Positions 37,871 through 46,844 are shown, counted from the stretch's first letter. The stretch: DNA of 64,000 nt from Halapricum desulfuricans (GCF_017094465.1 NZ_CP064791.1:1178001-1242000); one strand, 5' to 3'. Program-made: numbers and translations. Notes: a model not told the origin generated them from the sequence alone.

Positions 37871-38696
37871 GCGCACGACCTGGACGTTCGTCGGGCTCGC
37901 CGCGATCCTGGTCGTCGCGTCGGCGGCCATTCCGGCGCTCGTCGACGCTCGTCCGGCCAGGGAAGTCCCGGCACCGACAGTCGAGGGGAACCTCTCCGGA
38001 GCGAACGCGGACGGCTGGGCGGAGGCTCCAGCCGCCGAAGTCCCGCTGGCGGCCGCGCCGAGCGGGCTGCCGAACGCCGAGTCGGTGAACACCCGCTCGG
38101 TCGAGGTCCAGGCTGCCCGCGCTGACGGTGACGTGTTCGTCCGGCTGCAGTGGCAGGACACGGAAGCGAGCCGGAACGCGTCGAACCCGAACGCGTTCCT
38201 CGACGGGGCGGCCGTCCAGATCCCGGTCGACACGTCCGAACAGCCGGCGATCGCGATGGGGAGTCAGTCCAACCTCGTGAACGTCTGGTACTGGACCGCC
38301 GACGGTGACACTGAGGAACTGCTCGCTGGCGGGCAGGGATCGACGACGGCGTTCGAAAACGAGACGGTTCGGACGTGGGCCAGCTACGACGATGGGGAGG
38401 ACACTTGGTCGGTCGTGTTCAACCGCGAAGCTGAACCCGACGGCGACAACCGCACGGCGATCACTGGCGAGGACGATCTCGACGTCGCCTTCGCCGTCTG
38501 GGACGGCGCGAACGACGAACGCTCCGGACAGAAGGCTGTAAGCGAGTGGTACTACCTGCCCGTTGGTCCCGACGACGGCGGCACGCCCTTCGCGTCGATC
38601 CTGTGGGCGCTCGCCGGCATCGCGATCGTCGCCGTGGTGGTTCTGACCGCACAGGGTATCAGACGCGCCCGTTCGGAAGGCGACGGGAGGCTCTGA
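37863..38696 (+). CDS. Haem-binding gamma-like subunit (ethylbenzene dehydrogenase-related)
   Basis: A 277-residue exported protein with an N-terminal membrane helix or signal (about 7-28), a beta-rich domain and a C-terminal helix (about 240-262, ILWALAGIAIVAVVVLTAQGI). The domain resembles the gamma subunits of ethylbenzene and dimethyl sulfide dehydrogenases, whose haem b has Met and Lys ligands. AIAMGSQSN and SGQKAVSEW are candidate positions. It probably bridges the bc-like module and NarGH. It overlaps narH by eight bases. Confidence 0.8.
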   Translation: MTERTTWTFVGLAAILVVASAAIPALVDARPAREVPAPTVEGNLSGANADGWAEAPAAEVPLAAAPSGLPNAESVNTRSVEVQAARADGDVFVRLQWQDTEASRNASNPNAFLDGAAVQIPVDTSEQPAIAMGSQSNLVNVWYWTADGDTEELLAGGQGSTTAFENETVRTWASYDDGEDTWSVVFNREAEPDGDNRTAITGEDDLDVAFAVWDGANDERSGQKAVSEWYYLPVGPDDGGTPFASILWALAGIAIVAVVVLTAQGIRRARSEGDGRL

Positions 38697-38698
38697 AA

Positions 38699-39385
38699 AT
38701 GGCCGCGCCACAGAGTGACCAGGAACCCGGATACGACCGGGACGCGGCTGCCCGGAGCGGCCTGTACGCACTGCTTGCCCGGGCGTTCGACAACCCGGAC
38801 GAGCAGTTCCACGCGGCCGCAGCGGACGGGCAACTGGCCGAGGAGATCGACGCCTACGTCGATCGGTCGTCGCTCGACGTCGATCGACCGCGGATCGACA
38901 CCGGCGACGATCGGAAGGGGCTGAGTGCGACGTACAACGCACTGTTCACGCTGGGACACGCCGAATACACCGACCGCACGGACGGCTCGCTCGAAAGCGA
39001 TGGCCCGCCGGTCCCGCTGTACGAGTCGACGTATCGGGAGGCGTCCTGGAACGACGTCAACGTCGATCTGGCGCGAGTCTACGATCACTTCGGCGTGGCG
39101 GTTGACCAGGAGCGCCGGGACCACCACGACAACGTCCGGTTGGAACTGGAGTTCGCCGCCTACCTCGCGCGGCGCGAGGCGGCCGGCGAAGACGGTGCCG
39201 GACGCGCCAGGCGTGACTTCCTCGACCGTCATCTGGATCCGTTCGCCGAAGGGCTGTGCGCCCGGATCGAGGCCGTTCACGACGGCTTCTACGCCGACCT
39301 CGCCCGCCTGCTGGACGGCGTCGTGACGGCGGATCTCACCGATCTCAGGGAGCGTTACGGGGGCGGTGTCGATGACGAGCAGTGA
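38699..39385 (+). CDS. narJ: NarJ/TorD-family assembly chaperone
   Basis: A 228-residue mostly helical cytoplasmic protein. DRDAAARSGLYALLARAFDNPDEQFH and the central YNALFTLGHAEYTDR...PPVPLYESTY with YDHFGVAVDQ are typical of TorD/NarJ chaperones. These hold the apo alpha subunit and its Tat signal until the molybdenum cofactor is inserted. Its place behind narGH supports the role. ATG at 38699 follows the preceding stop by two bases. Confidence 0.88.
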   Translation: MAAPQSDQEPGYDRDAAARSGLYALLARAFDNPDEQFHAAAADGQLAEEIDAYVDRSSLDVDRPRIDTGDDRKGLSATYNALFTLGHAEYTDRTDGSLESDGPPVPLYESTYREASWNDVNVDLARVYDHFGVAVDQERRDHHDNVRLELEFAAYLARREAAGEDGAGRARRDFLDRHLDPFAEGLCARIEAVHDGFYADLARLLDGVVTADLTDLRERYGGGVDDEQ

Positions 39386-40223
39386 GAGTGCCGTCCACCG
39401 GGTGTCGACCCGGTCGCTTCCCCGCATCGACACACGTCCCGCGGCGGGCGCGCTCGCGCTGGCGACGGCAGGGGCACTGTTGATCGCCCGCGTCGCACTG
39501 AACGCGGGGTTCGTGCCGGCGTTCGCGGGGTCGATGGCGACGCTGCGGCTGGTCGCCACGCTGGGTCCGGCACTGGCGGCCGTCGTGCTCGCGACGACGA
39601 CAGCGGACGGGGTCGAACGGATCGGTCTGGCCTTCGTCGCCGTGTTCGGCGCACTTGCGGCGGCCGTCCCGACGGTCGCGGTCGGAGCGGTCGTCGCCAT
39701 CACCGGTGGCGGGGCGCTCGCGGTCGGTCGCCGCTGGGTGCGGGCCGAACGGCACGCGGACTGGCACCTGCTGCCGGTCGTCGCGATCGTCGGTGCCGTC
39801 GGGCTCTCGCTGCTCGGCGCGATCGGCGTCGAGCCGACGACGCTGTCGACGCTCGGCACACACCTCTTCCTCCTTGGCGGGGCCGCGACGCCGGCGCTGC
39901 TGGCACACGGTCGCGCGGACTGGGCGTTCGGCGGCGTCGTCGCTGCAGCGCTGGTCGCCGTCGGGACGACCGCACCGTTCGTCACCGGTGCGGTGACGCT
40001 CGTTGCCGGCGGCGTCGTCGGCGCGTCGCTGCTCGTGCTCGCTGTCGGGACCTGCGGACTGGTGACGACCGTTAGTGCGGGCGTACGGCAGCGCCACTGG
40101 TCCGCCGCGATCGGCGCCGCGCTCCTCGTCGTCGGCGGCGTGCCCGCGACCGTCCCGCGGGCGCTGGCCGTCGTGCTCGGCCTGCTGTTGCTCGTCGAAC
40201 CCAGGGGAGGTGTCTCGGCGTGA
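39372..40223 (+). CDS. Polytopic membrane protein of the nar operon, function unknown
   Basis: A 283-residue, very hydrophobic protein of about nine helices, rich in Ala, Val, Leu and Gly, with only short charged loops. It overlaps narJ by 14 bases and the next gene by four, so it is co-transcribed. There is no NarK-like nitrate-transport signature and no clear haem-ligand pattern. GTG at 39366 is an alternative start. Confidence 0.7.
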   Translation: MTSSESAVHRVSTRSLPRIDTRPAAGALALATAGALLIARVALNAGFVPAFAGSMATLRLVATLGPALAAVVLATTTADGVERIGLAFVAVFGALAAAVPTVAVGAVVAITGGGALAVGRRWVRAERHADWHLLPVVAIVGAVGLSLLGAIGVEPTTLSTLGTHLFLLGGAATPALLAHGRADWAFGGVVAAALVAVGTTAPFVTGAVTLVAGGVVGASLLVLAVGTCGLVTTVSAGVRQRHWSAAIGAALLVVGGVPATVPRALAVVLGLLLLVEPRGGVSA

Positions 40224-41035
40224 AAGAGTCCGACGATGCGACCGACGGCCCCTCCGACCCACAACTCGATCCGACGCGAAGTCCCGGATTTGGACGCGAT
40301 GTCGAATCGCTCGAGGACATCGATGTCGGTCGGGAGGACGTCACGCTGGGTGAGGCGACGCCGTCGGAGCTGACCGCGGCCGACACCGCACCGGTCGCTG
40401 CCGACAGCGTCGACGACCTGCTCGCGACGCTCGACGACGGCGACGCCGCCGACCGCCGTCGGGCGGCACTGGCACTCGCCGACCGACGGGTGAGCGATCG
40501 TGTCGCGAACGCACTTTCCTGCGCCGTTCGCGACGATCCGGACCCCGACGTCCGGCAATTCGCCGTCGAAGCCCTCGGTGAGCTGGATACCGACGAGCTG
40601 TCGACCGCCGTCCGGGACGCGCTGGCCGACGAGAACCCCTGGGTCCGGGCGGAAGCCGTCGTCGTCCTCGACGATCATGACCGGGCCGGACACGCCGGCG
40701 TGATCGAGGAGTGCCTGGACGACGACCACCACGCCGTCCGCCGGAACGCGATCGTCTCGCTGGCCAAACACCGCGACGAGGAACTCCTGGAGACGCTGCT
40801 CGCGTTCGTCGACGACGACAGCGAGCGCGTCCGCGAGTGGGTGGCGGAGTTCCTCGGCGGGATCGACGACGACCGGGCCCGAGAGGCGCTCACGGAACTG
40901 ACCGACGACGACAGTGACATCGTCGCCGAAGCCGCCGCCAACGCTCTCGATGGCGACACCGAGCGCCGGGAACTGTTCACCGGAAGCACCGCGCCGACGA
41001 CCGCGTCGAGCCAGGACACCCCACCGGACCTGTAA
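40220..41035 (+). CDS. HEAT-repeat protein of the nar operon
   Basis: A 271-residue acidic protein. Residues about 62-245 contain five or six HEAT (PBS-lyase type) repeats, e.g. DRRRAALALADRRVSDRVAN, DPDVRQFAVEALGEL, NPWVRAEAVVVLDD, HHAVRRNAIVSLAKH and SERVREWVAEFLGG. Such repeats make protein-docking surfaces. In this operon it may be a scaffold or maturation factor. It starts with GTG, overlapping the preceding stop by four bases. Confidence 0.85.
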   Translation: MKESDDATDGPSDPQLDPTRSPGFGRDVESLEDIDVGREDVTLGEATPSELTAADTAPVAADSVDDLLATLDDGDAADRRRAALALADRRVSDRVANALSCAVRDDPDPDVRQFAVEALGELDTDELSTAVRDALADENPWVRAEAVVVLDDHDRAGHAGVIEECLDDDHHAVRRNAIVSLAKHRDEELLETLLAFVDDDSERVREWVAEFLGGIDDDRAREALTELTDDDSDIVAEAAANALDGDTERRELFTGSTAPTTASSQDTPPDL

Positions 41036-41037
41036 CG

Positions 41038-42279
41038 ATGCCCGCAACTGACCCGCCCGACGACCCACGAACGGTCGTCCGCGAAACCCTCTCGGACGTG
41101 TCGCTTCCGAGCGTCGACTCCGACCTCGTCAGCGCCGGCATCGTCGCGGAGATCGACGTTCACGGGAGCGACCTGACGGTCGTCGTCGACCTCTCGTCGG
41201 CGCCGAACGCTTCGAGCGAGAACGTGATGACGGCGGTGATCGAGGTGACCGAGGACATCCCCGGAATCGAGAACGTCCAGGTCGAACAGACGACGCCCGG
41301 TCCGGACCCGGGGGCGAACCTCGAGGATTTCGAGCACGTGATCGCGGTCGCCAGCGCGAAGGGCGGCGTCGGCAAGTCCACAGTCGCGACCCGCCTCGCG
41401 ACGACGCTCGCGGCCGACCGCGAGGTTGCGCTGTTCGACGCCGACGTGCACGGTCCGAACGTCCACCGGCTGCTGGAGGTCGAGGGGCCGGTGTACTCGA
41501 CCGACGACGGCGAACCGATCCCGATCAGCCACCAGGGGATGGAAGTGATGGGCGTCGGCCTGCTGGAGTCGGACGTGCCGCTCGCCTGGCGCGGGGCGAT
41601 GGCTCACGACGCCGTCTCGGATCTGTTCGGCGAGACTGCCTGGCGGAGCGACGACACGCTCGTGATCGATCTGCCGCCCGGGACCGGCGACGTCGTGCTC
41701 ACGACCCTGCAGGAGGTGCCCGTCGACGCCCTCGTCGTCGTGACGACGCCGTTCGAGACGAGTATCACCGACACCAACCGGACGATCGACCTCTTTCTCG
41801 ACGAAGGGGTGCCCGTCCTCGGGGCCGTTGTCAACATGGCCGAGTTCGTCTGCGAGCACTGCGGTGAGCCCAACGAGCTGTTCACCGACGACGTTGCGGA
41901 CCTCTCAGCGGAGGTCCTCGCGACCCTGCCGTTCGATCGGGACTTCCAGGAGCGCCCCGTCCCCGGGGAGACGACGCCGCGGTTCGAGGAACTGACCGGC
42001 GCGATCGAGGCCGAACTCGACGCGCTGGCGACCTACGAGCCGCCCGAAGACGCGGTCGATATCCGCGGGCTCGACCCCGAACCGCGTCGCGACCGCGTCC
42101 GGGAGGCCTTCGAGGATCTCGAATCCGGCGAGCAGTTCCGCGTGGTCAGCGACCGCGATCCGACGCCTGTCCGACAGTATCTCGCCACTCTCGCCGAGGT
42201 CGAGCCGGCCGCGATCGACCCGTTCGACGTGCGCCGCAAGAGTCCGGACGCCTGGGAGCTGACGACTGTGTACCCCTAA
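41038..42279 (+). CDS. Mrp/NBP35-type ATPase with N-terminal DUF59-like and C-terminal DUF2249 domains
   Basis: A 413-residue three-part protein. Residues about 10-85 look like a DUF59/MIP18 domain. Residues about 100-330 form the Mrp P-loop ATPase, with VASAKGGVGKSTVATRLA, FDADVHGPN and the cluster-binding CEHCG. Residues about 340-413 (VDIRGLDPEPRRDRVREAF...WELTTVYP) form a DUF2249 domain. Mrp proteins transfer iron-sulfur clusters, so it probably matures the cluster-rich Nar proteins. It is the last gene of the operon, two bases after the HEAT gene. Confidence 0.88.
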   Translation: MPATDPPDDPRTVVRETLSDVSLPSVDSDLVSAGIVAEIDVHGSDLTVVVDLSSAPNASSENVMTAVIEVTEDIPGIENVQVEQTTPGPDPGANLEDFEHVIAVASAKGGVGKSTVATRLATTLAADREVALFDADVHGPNVHRLLEVEGPVYSTDDGEPIPISHQGMEVMGVGLLESDVPLAWRGAMAHDAVSDLFGETAWRSDDTLVIDLPPGTGDVVLTTLQEVPVDALVVVTTPFETSITDTNRTIDLFLDEGVPVLGAVVNMAEFVCEHCGEPNELFTDDVADLSAEVLATLPFDRDFQERPVPGETTPRFEELTGAIEAELDALATYEPPEDAVDIRGLDPEPRRDRVREAFEDLESGEQFRVVSDRDPTPVRQYLATLAEVEPAAIDPFDVRRKSPDAWELTTVYP

Positions 42280-42301
42280 TCCGATCGCAGACGCGTTCGG
42301 T

Positions 42302-42543
42302 ATTCATACTGGTCTATACCGTTTCGAAATGATCTGACACGCCGTCGTGCCAGAAATCTCTACAGGCGGAGCAGGCCGAGTGCCTCGGGGTCGTACGGAA
42401 ATCGAAGATTTCCGTGATGGGCGTGGGACAAAATCCCACGAACCTGCGAACGGCGCAAGCGCCGTGAGCAGATGACGAGAATCGGAGATTCTCGAACCAC
42501 TTGACCCCGGAGCAGTTCACGAATGTATAGCCACCTGTGTCAG
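42302..42543. repeat. Inverted-repeat element, copy 1, interrupted by an insertion
   Basis: The left end TTCATACTGGTCTATAC (42302-42318) and the right end GTATAGCCACCTGTGTCAG (42525-42543) are imperfect inverted repeats. The body contains GACACGCCGTCGTGCC. The same left end, body and right end occur contiguously at 48135-48214. Without the inserted 157 bases this copy would be about 85 bases. It lies between the convergent Mrp gene and the REC-PAS gene and supplies the latter's stop codon. It looks like a small non-autonomous element. Confidence 0.6.
42364..42520. mobile_element. 157-base hairpin-rich insertion inside the repeat (IS200/IS605-like end relic?)
   Basis: Comparison with the intact repeat at 48135 shows a clean break. 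CTCTAC at 42358-42363 and GAATGTATAG at 42521-42530 are adjacent there (as GTTAC-GAACGTATAG), with no target duplication. The insertion has CGGGGTC near its left end and GACCCCGG near its right end. Four hairpins lie between: CGGAAATC/GATTTCCG (42397-42415), GTGGGA/TCCCAC (42423-42439), ACGGCGC/GCGCCGT (42450-42465) and GAGAATC/GATTCTC (42477-42493). There is no reading frame. Insertion 3' of a short TAC motif without duplication fits IS200/IS605-type elements, but this is inference. Confidence 0.45.
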
Positions 42544-43814
42544 TCCCCGACCATGTTCCGAATATTTTCGGGGATGTCCATGATCAATCCCTCTATTCGA
42601 GTCGTGTCGTCCGCCACCTGTGCGGGCTGTCCTCGTTCCCAGACCCGTCTCCGTTCGCCGGAGCGGGTCTCGATCCGATAGGCCAGTTCGAAGGGTTCGT
42701 CGTTCTTGACGGCCAGACCAACCTCTTCCCAGACTCGATCTCTGTCGTCCGGGACGATGATGTCTTCGCCCCAGCTCACCGTGCCGCGTTCGATCTGTTC
42801 GGCCGTGTAGCCGGTCAGCTCCTCGACACGGCCGCGGACAATCTCCATCGGCCACCCCGGTCGTTGCTCGCATCGATAGACGATCCCGGGCAGGTTGTCG
42901 ATGATCGTCCGGAGTCGCTGTTCGCGTTCTTTCTGGTCGGTGACGTCGAACGAATAGCCGAGGAGTCCGACGATGTCGCCGTCCTCGTCGCGCCAGGGCA
43001 CTTTCGACGTGAGGAAATACCTGTCTCGAGCTTCGTCGTAGGTTTCTTTATCGATAATCTGCTCCCCCTCTTCGATAACCCGTAGGTCATCTTGATACGC
43101 CTCCTCGGAGAACTCATCCGGGACATCGTACTCGACTTCTGTGTCCCGTTTACCGATCCAACGCTCGGGATCGTCGTAGAACTCGCTGCTTACCCAGAGG
43201 TGGCGAGCCTCCCGGTCCTTGATGAACAGATGTATCGGGACGAAGTCGAACAGGGCGTCGAGAAGCCGTTTGTGGCGTCGCAACTCCCGTTCGCGTTTCT
43301 TTCGCTCCTCGATTTCGTCTCGGAGTCGCCGTTCGGTCGTCTCGAGTTGCTCGGTGTAGGCTTCCAGCTGGTGGTTCTGTGCCGTGAGTTCCCGGTTCAG
43401 CGCACGCAATTCCGCTTTCGTCTGGTGTTTCTCGATCTCGTTGCGGACCGCATCGGCCAGCACGCTGTACTGAGAGGTGGGATCGCCCCCTTTCTGGAGG
43501 TACCGATCGGCTCCGAGGTTGAGCGCGTCGATCGCTACCTCCTCTCGCCCCTTGCCGGTGAAAACGATGAACGGGATATCGCTGTCGAACTCCTCCCGGA
43601 GCGTCTGCAGAAAATCGAGCCCGTCGATATCGGGCATTTGATAGTCGGAAATAATCGCGTCGAACGTCTCCTGCTCGAAGCGGTCCAGCGCTTCAGTCGC
43701 CGACAGAGCGGTCTCAACGGTGAAACGGTCGTCTTCCCGGGGTAAGAACTCGGCGATCAGTTCCGACATGCCCGGATCGTCGTCGACCGCCAGCACTCGA
43801 AACGACTCGTCCAT
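42540..43814 (-). CDS. Receiver-PAS-PAS protein lacking a kinase domain
   Basis: A 424-residue signalling protein. The receiver domain (about 5-120) has VDDDP and the acceptor Asp in AIISDYQMPDIDG. A coiled coil (about 130-195) and two PAS domains follow (about 196-305 and 310-415). Haloarchaeal proteins of this design usually continue into HisKA and ATPase domains. Here the frame ends shortly after the second PAS, at a TGA inside the inverted-repeat element. It may be a truncated kinase or a genuine kinase-less regulator. The ATG at 43814 is preferred to the upstream 43853. Confidence 0.82.
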   Translation of the reverse strand: MDESFRVLAVDDDPGMSELIAEFLPREDDRFTVETALSATEALDRFEQETFDAIISDYQMPDIDGLDFLQTLREEFDSDIPFIVFTGKGREEVAIDALNLGADRYLQKGGDPTSQYSVLADAVRNEIEKHQTKAELRALNRELTAQNHQLEAYTEQLETTERRLRDEIEERKKRERELRRHKRLLDALFDFVPIHLFIKDREARHLWVSSEFYDDPERWIGKRDTEVEYDVPDEFSEEAYQDDLRVIEEGEQIIDKETYDEARDRYFLTSKVPWRDEDGDIVGLLGYSFDVTDQKEREQRLRTIIDNLPGIVYRCEQRPGWPMEIVRGRVEELTGYTAEQIERGTVSWGEDIIVPDDRDRVWEEVGLAVKNDEPFELAYRIETRSGERRRVWERGQPAQVADDTTRIEGLIMDIPENIRNMVGD

Positions 43815-43953
43815 CGTTTTCACATGATATAGGGTGACACATAAATACCACACCTTGTTCGCGCTCGACGTGCGCTACCGTCTCGACTGCTGGAAAACCG
43901 AACGTGAACCGCCTCGGCCTGCCCTGCTCGTAGACGGACGCACGTTCACCGGG

Positions 43954-44208
43954 TCACGGCTGCCAGATCGCCGTGTAGACCGGATCGTCACCTGTCGATT
44001 CGTATTCGAGCCCCCGGTCGTCGAGTTTCGGGAACAGGTGCTGGGGCCGTCGGTCGTTGATCTGGATCAACACGTCGTCCCCGAGGTCGACGACCGCTTC
44101 GAGGGTCTCCTGGAGTGGTTTCGGCGGCGGCAGTTCGCGGACGTCGAGCGTCTCGTGGCCGGCTCGGTCCGGGACCGCCTCGCTGTCGAGCACGTCTGTC
44201 GGCTCCAT
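43954..44208 (-). CDS. Stand-alone DUF2249 protein
   Basis: An 84-residue protein with TLDVRELPPPKPLQETLEAVVDLGDDVLIQINDRRPQHLFPKL, the DUF2249 pattern (DVR-E-PP at the N-terminal strand, then RP-HL). The last segment is YESTGDDPVYTAIWQ. These small proteins are related to the SirA/TusA-like fold and accompany denitrification genes. The ATG at 44208 starts MEPTDVLDSEAV; ATG at 44262 is also possible. A CGAACGTGTTCG palindrome lies 39 bases upstream. Confidence 0.75.
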   Translation of the reverse strand: MEPTDVLDSEAVPDRAGHETLDVRELPPPKPLQETLEAVVDLGDDVLIQINDRRPQHLFPKLDDRGLEYESTGDDPVYTAIWQP

Positions 44209-44246
44209 AGTCGTCGCGTGGAGACGCGTGCGGGCAACGGTTCTCC

Positions 44247-44306
44247 CGAACGTGTTCGTCATTCGGTCCACTCGACATGCCATATCGACACAGATGAATA
44301 TGTTCG
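44247..44306. promoter_or_regulatory. Pair of candidate NarO-type operators in the DUF2249/radical SAM divergent region
   Basis: CGAACGTGTTCG (44247-44258) and TGAATATGTTCG (44295-44306) both fit CGAA-N4-TTCG, the second with one mismatch. The first lies 39 bases before the minus-strand DUF2249 gene, the second 47 bases before the plus-strand radical SAM gene. The form is the same as at 31011 upstream of nar. Confidence 0.5.
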
Positions 44307-44352
44307 GGACGGCTGACTCGGGCGTGGCGCACCAAGAGCCGGGGAGAGACGT

Positions 44353-45474
44353 ATGCATCCTCGGGACATCGATCTATCGGAGCGGCCGTTCGTCCTCATC
44401 TGGGAGGTCACCCAGGCCTGTGAACTCGAGTGCAAGCACTGTCGGGCGGACGCCCGGCCCGACCGCCATCCGGGCGAGCTGACGACCGCGGAGGGAAAGG
44501 AGTTGCTCTCGGAGGTGGCCGAATTCGGCGACGACCAGCTCGTCGTGCTCTCGGGCGGTGACCCGCTCGTCCGGGACGACCTGGTCGAACTCGTCCGGTA
44601 CGGCGTCGAGCAGGGACTGTCGATGACACTCACGCCCAGCGGGACCGACGCACTGACACCCGAAATCGTCGACGAGTTGGCCGATGCGGGACTGCGACGG
44701 CTGGCGCTGAGCGTCGACGGCGCGAGCGCCGAGGCCCACGACGAGTTCCGCGGCGAGCCGGGCAGTTTCGAGGGGACTGTCTCGGTCGCGCGCCATGCCC
44801 GCGAGCGGGGCATCCCGCTGCAGATCAACACGACCGTCTGCCGGGAGACGCTCCCGGAGCTTCCCGATCTGGCAGACCTGGTGGAGGACCTCGGGGCCGT
44901 GCTCTGGTCGGTGTTCTTCCTCGTGCCGATCGGCCGCGGACAGGTCCTCGACCCGATCGATCCCGAACGGTCCGATCGCGTCATGGAGTGGCTGCTCGAA
45001 CAGTCACGGGAGCGCTCGTTCGGCGTCAAGACCACCGAAGCGCCGCACTACCGCCGGGTCGCGACGCAGGCACGGCAGGGTGGCGAGGCTGTCGCACCCG
45101 CCACGGCCGACGAGATCGGCCGGCGGACGAGCATCCGGGCCGGCAACGGGTTCGCGTTCGTGAGCCACCTCGGGGAGGTGTACCCGTCGGGGTTCCTCCC
45201 CGTGTCGGCCGGCTCGGTCCGGGACCGCTCGATCGTCGATATCTACCGGAACTCCGACCTGTTTACCGATCTGCGGGACGTCGAGAACCTGAACGGGAAG
45301 TGCGGGGCCTGCGAGTATCGCGGCGTCTGTGGCGGCTCTCGATCGCGGGCGTACGCCTACACCGGCGACCCGCTCGAAAGCGACCCGCTGTGTCCGTACG
45401 TCCCCTCCGAGTACGACGGACCGACACCCGACCAAGTGATCGACAGATCGATGTCGAACCCGGCCGACGACTGA
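44353..45474 (+). CDS. Radical SAM/SPASM protein of the nitrate-respiration island
   Basis: A 373-residue enzyme. The radical SAM cluster is CELECKHC (Cys23, Cys27, Cys30), followed by VVLSGGDPLVRDDLVELV. A C-terminal SPASM region has CGACEYRGVCGGSRSRAY and SDPLC for auxiliary clusters. Relatives include AhbD and NirJ, which decarboxylate or modify haem precursors, and a TIGR04053-like group in haloarchaea. A role in haem or haem d1 supply for denitrification fits the setting, but the substrate cannot be read from sequence. Confidence 0.85.
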   Translation: MHPRDIDLSERPFVLIWEVTQACELECKHCRADARPDRHPGELTTAEGKELLSEVAEFGDDQLVVLSGGDPLVRDDLVELVRYGVEQGLSMTLTPSGTDALTPEIVDELADAGLRRLALSVDGASAEAHDEFRGEPGSFEGTVSVARHARERGIPLQINTTVCRETLPELPDLADLVEDLGAVLWSVFFLVPIGRGQVLDPIDPERSDRVMEWLLEQSRERSFGVKTTEAPHYRRVATQARQGGEAVAPATADEIGRRTSIRAGNGFAFVSHLGEVYPSGFLPVSAGSVRDRSIVDIYRNSDLFTDLRDVENLNGKCGACEYRGVCGGSRSRAYAYTGDPLESDPLCPYVPSEYDGPTPDQVIDRSMSNPADD

Positions 45475-45493
45475 CTGGATAGGGACAGCAACC

Positions 45494-46816
45494 ATGCAAC
45501 AACTCTCGGGCGATCTCGACACCGACAGCCAGCCACCCCTTGCGATCCCCTTCGCGCATTTCGTCATCGGCGTGGCGATTCTCCTGATCGGCGGTGCGAT
45601 CGCCGGCCTGGGGTCGTTCGTCCCGGGGATCGACCCTGCTGGAGCCGGATCGCTACACCTCCTGCTGGCGGGCTGGATCGGTCTGACGATCATGGGCGCG
45701 ATGACGCAGTTCGTCCCTGTCTGGTCGGGGACGAGTCTGTACTCCCGGCGGCTGTCGGTCGCCAGCCTCTGGCTGGTGACGCTGGGCGTCGCCGGACTGG
45801 TTGCAGGATTTCTCTTCGAGTACGCGTGGCTCCCGATTGGCGCGAGCGTGCTACTGCTCGGGTTCTGGACGTTCGCGTACAACATCGTGCGCACGCTACC
45901 TGCCGCGAGGACGTTCGACATCACCGAGGCGCACTTCGCGTTCGCGCTCGCCAGCCTGCTCGTGGCGACGGTCCTCGGCTGGCTGCTCGCCACCGACATC
46001 GCCTTCCGGGTGCTCGGCGGCCGGATAGCGCCGGCTCGACTCGTGCTCTCGCACCTGACGCTGACGGTCTTCGGATTCGTCCTCGCGACGATCGTCGGGG
46101 CACTCTACCAGCTCGCCCCGATGTTCACGCAGGCGGAGAAGACGGCAGCGGACGCCCATCTCGCACACGTCGAGATGGTCGCGCTCCCGGGCGGGATCGC
46201 GTTGCTCGCGGCCGGACGGTTGCTCGGATCGACCCGCATCGGGACGTTCGGCGGTGTCGTCTTCCTGACCGGCGCGCTGGCGTTTTCGGGGTTTCTCGCC
46301 CGGCAGCTGTGGCGCGCTCGCGTCGAGGTCGGGCCGCTGCTCCGGCGGTACGGACTCGTGGTGGCGTCGCTGGTCGGCTGGATCGCGCTCACGGTCCCGT
46401 ACTGGCTCGTCAACCCGGTCTCGGTGTTCACGCGCTTCGGCGGGCCGATGGGGACGCACCTGCTTTTCGTCGGCGTGTTCACCCTGACGATCGTCGGCAC
46501 CTTCTATCACGTCGTGCCCTTCATCGTCTGGTATCACCGCTACAGCGACCGGCTCGGATACGAGTCAGTGCCGATGGTCGACGACCTCTACGACGACCGC
46601 ATCGCGACCGTTGAGTTCTGGCTGCTCGCGGTCGGACTGGCCGGCCTCTGGATCGGGGACGCCCTCGCGACGACGTGGGTGATCGCCGTCGGCGGGAACC
46701 TCCTCGGCGCGGGGATCCTGTTGTTCGGCGCGAACATGGCCGGGGTCGTCTGGCGACACCGCCCGGAGACCGTCCGGGAAGTGCTCGCCACGCTGGCCGG
46801 CCGATCCACGGCGTAA
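45494..46816 (+). CDS. NnrS/haem-copper-oxidase-like membrane protein
   Basis: A 440-residue protein with about 12 membrane helices. Conserved-looking histidines lie within or next to helices: GSLHLLLAGWIGL, EAHFAFAL, LSHLTLTVFGF, GTHLLFVGVF and YHVVPFIVWYHRY. The pattern recalls NnrS and subunit-I-like proteins linked to nitric-oxide handling, but I see no complete copper or haem ligand set. It lies 19 bases after the radical SAM gene, so the two are probably co-transcribed. Confidence 0.65.
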   Translation: MQQLSGDLDTDSQPPLAIPFAHFVIGVAILLIGGAIAGLGSFVPGIDPAGAGSLHLLLAGWIGLTIMGAMTQFVPVWSGTSLYSRRLSVASLWLVTLGVAGLVAGFLFEYAWLPIGASVLLLGFWTFAYNIVRTLPAARTFDITEAHFAFALASLLVATVLGWLLATDIAFRVLGGRIAPARLVLSHLTLTVFGFVLATIVGALYQLAPMFTQAEKTAADAHLAHVEMVALPGGIALLAAGRLLGSTRIGTFGGVVFLTGALAFSGFLARQLWRARVEVGPLLRRYGLVVASLVGWIALTVPYWLVNPVSVFTRFGGPMGTHLLFVGVFTLTIVGTFYHVVPFIVWYHRYSDRLGYESVPMVDDLYDDRIATVEFWLLAVGLAGLWIGDALATTWVIAVGGNLLGAGILLFGANMAGVVWRHRPETVREVLATLAGRSTA

Positions 46817-46844
46817 CGAAGTGACTCCGTGGACGAGCGACTCG

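Noticed and set aside
38552..41068. A very long minus-strand frame (838 codons) opposite narJ, the membrane protein and the HEAT gene
   Set aside because: It is antisense to three genes with clear family features. Its translation is Arg/Ala/Ser-rich low complexity, the usual shadow frame of high-GC DNA.
42559..42570. CGAATATTTTCG, which fits the CGAA-N4-TTCG form
   Set aside because: It lies in the last codons of the receiver-PAS gene and is not in front of a gene, so I did not count it as an operator. Its position next to a repeat copy may still be meaningful.
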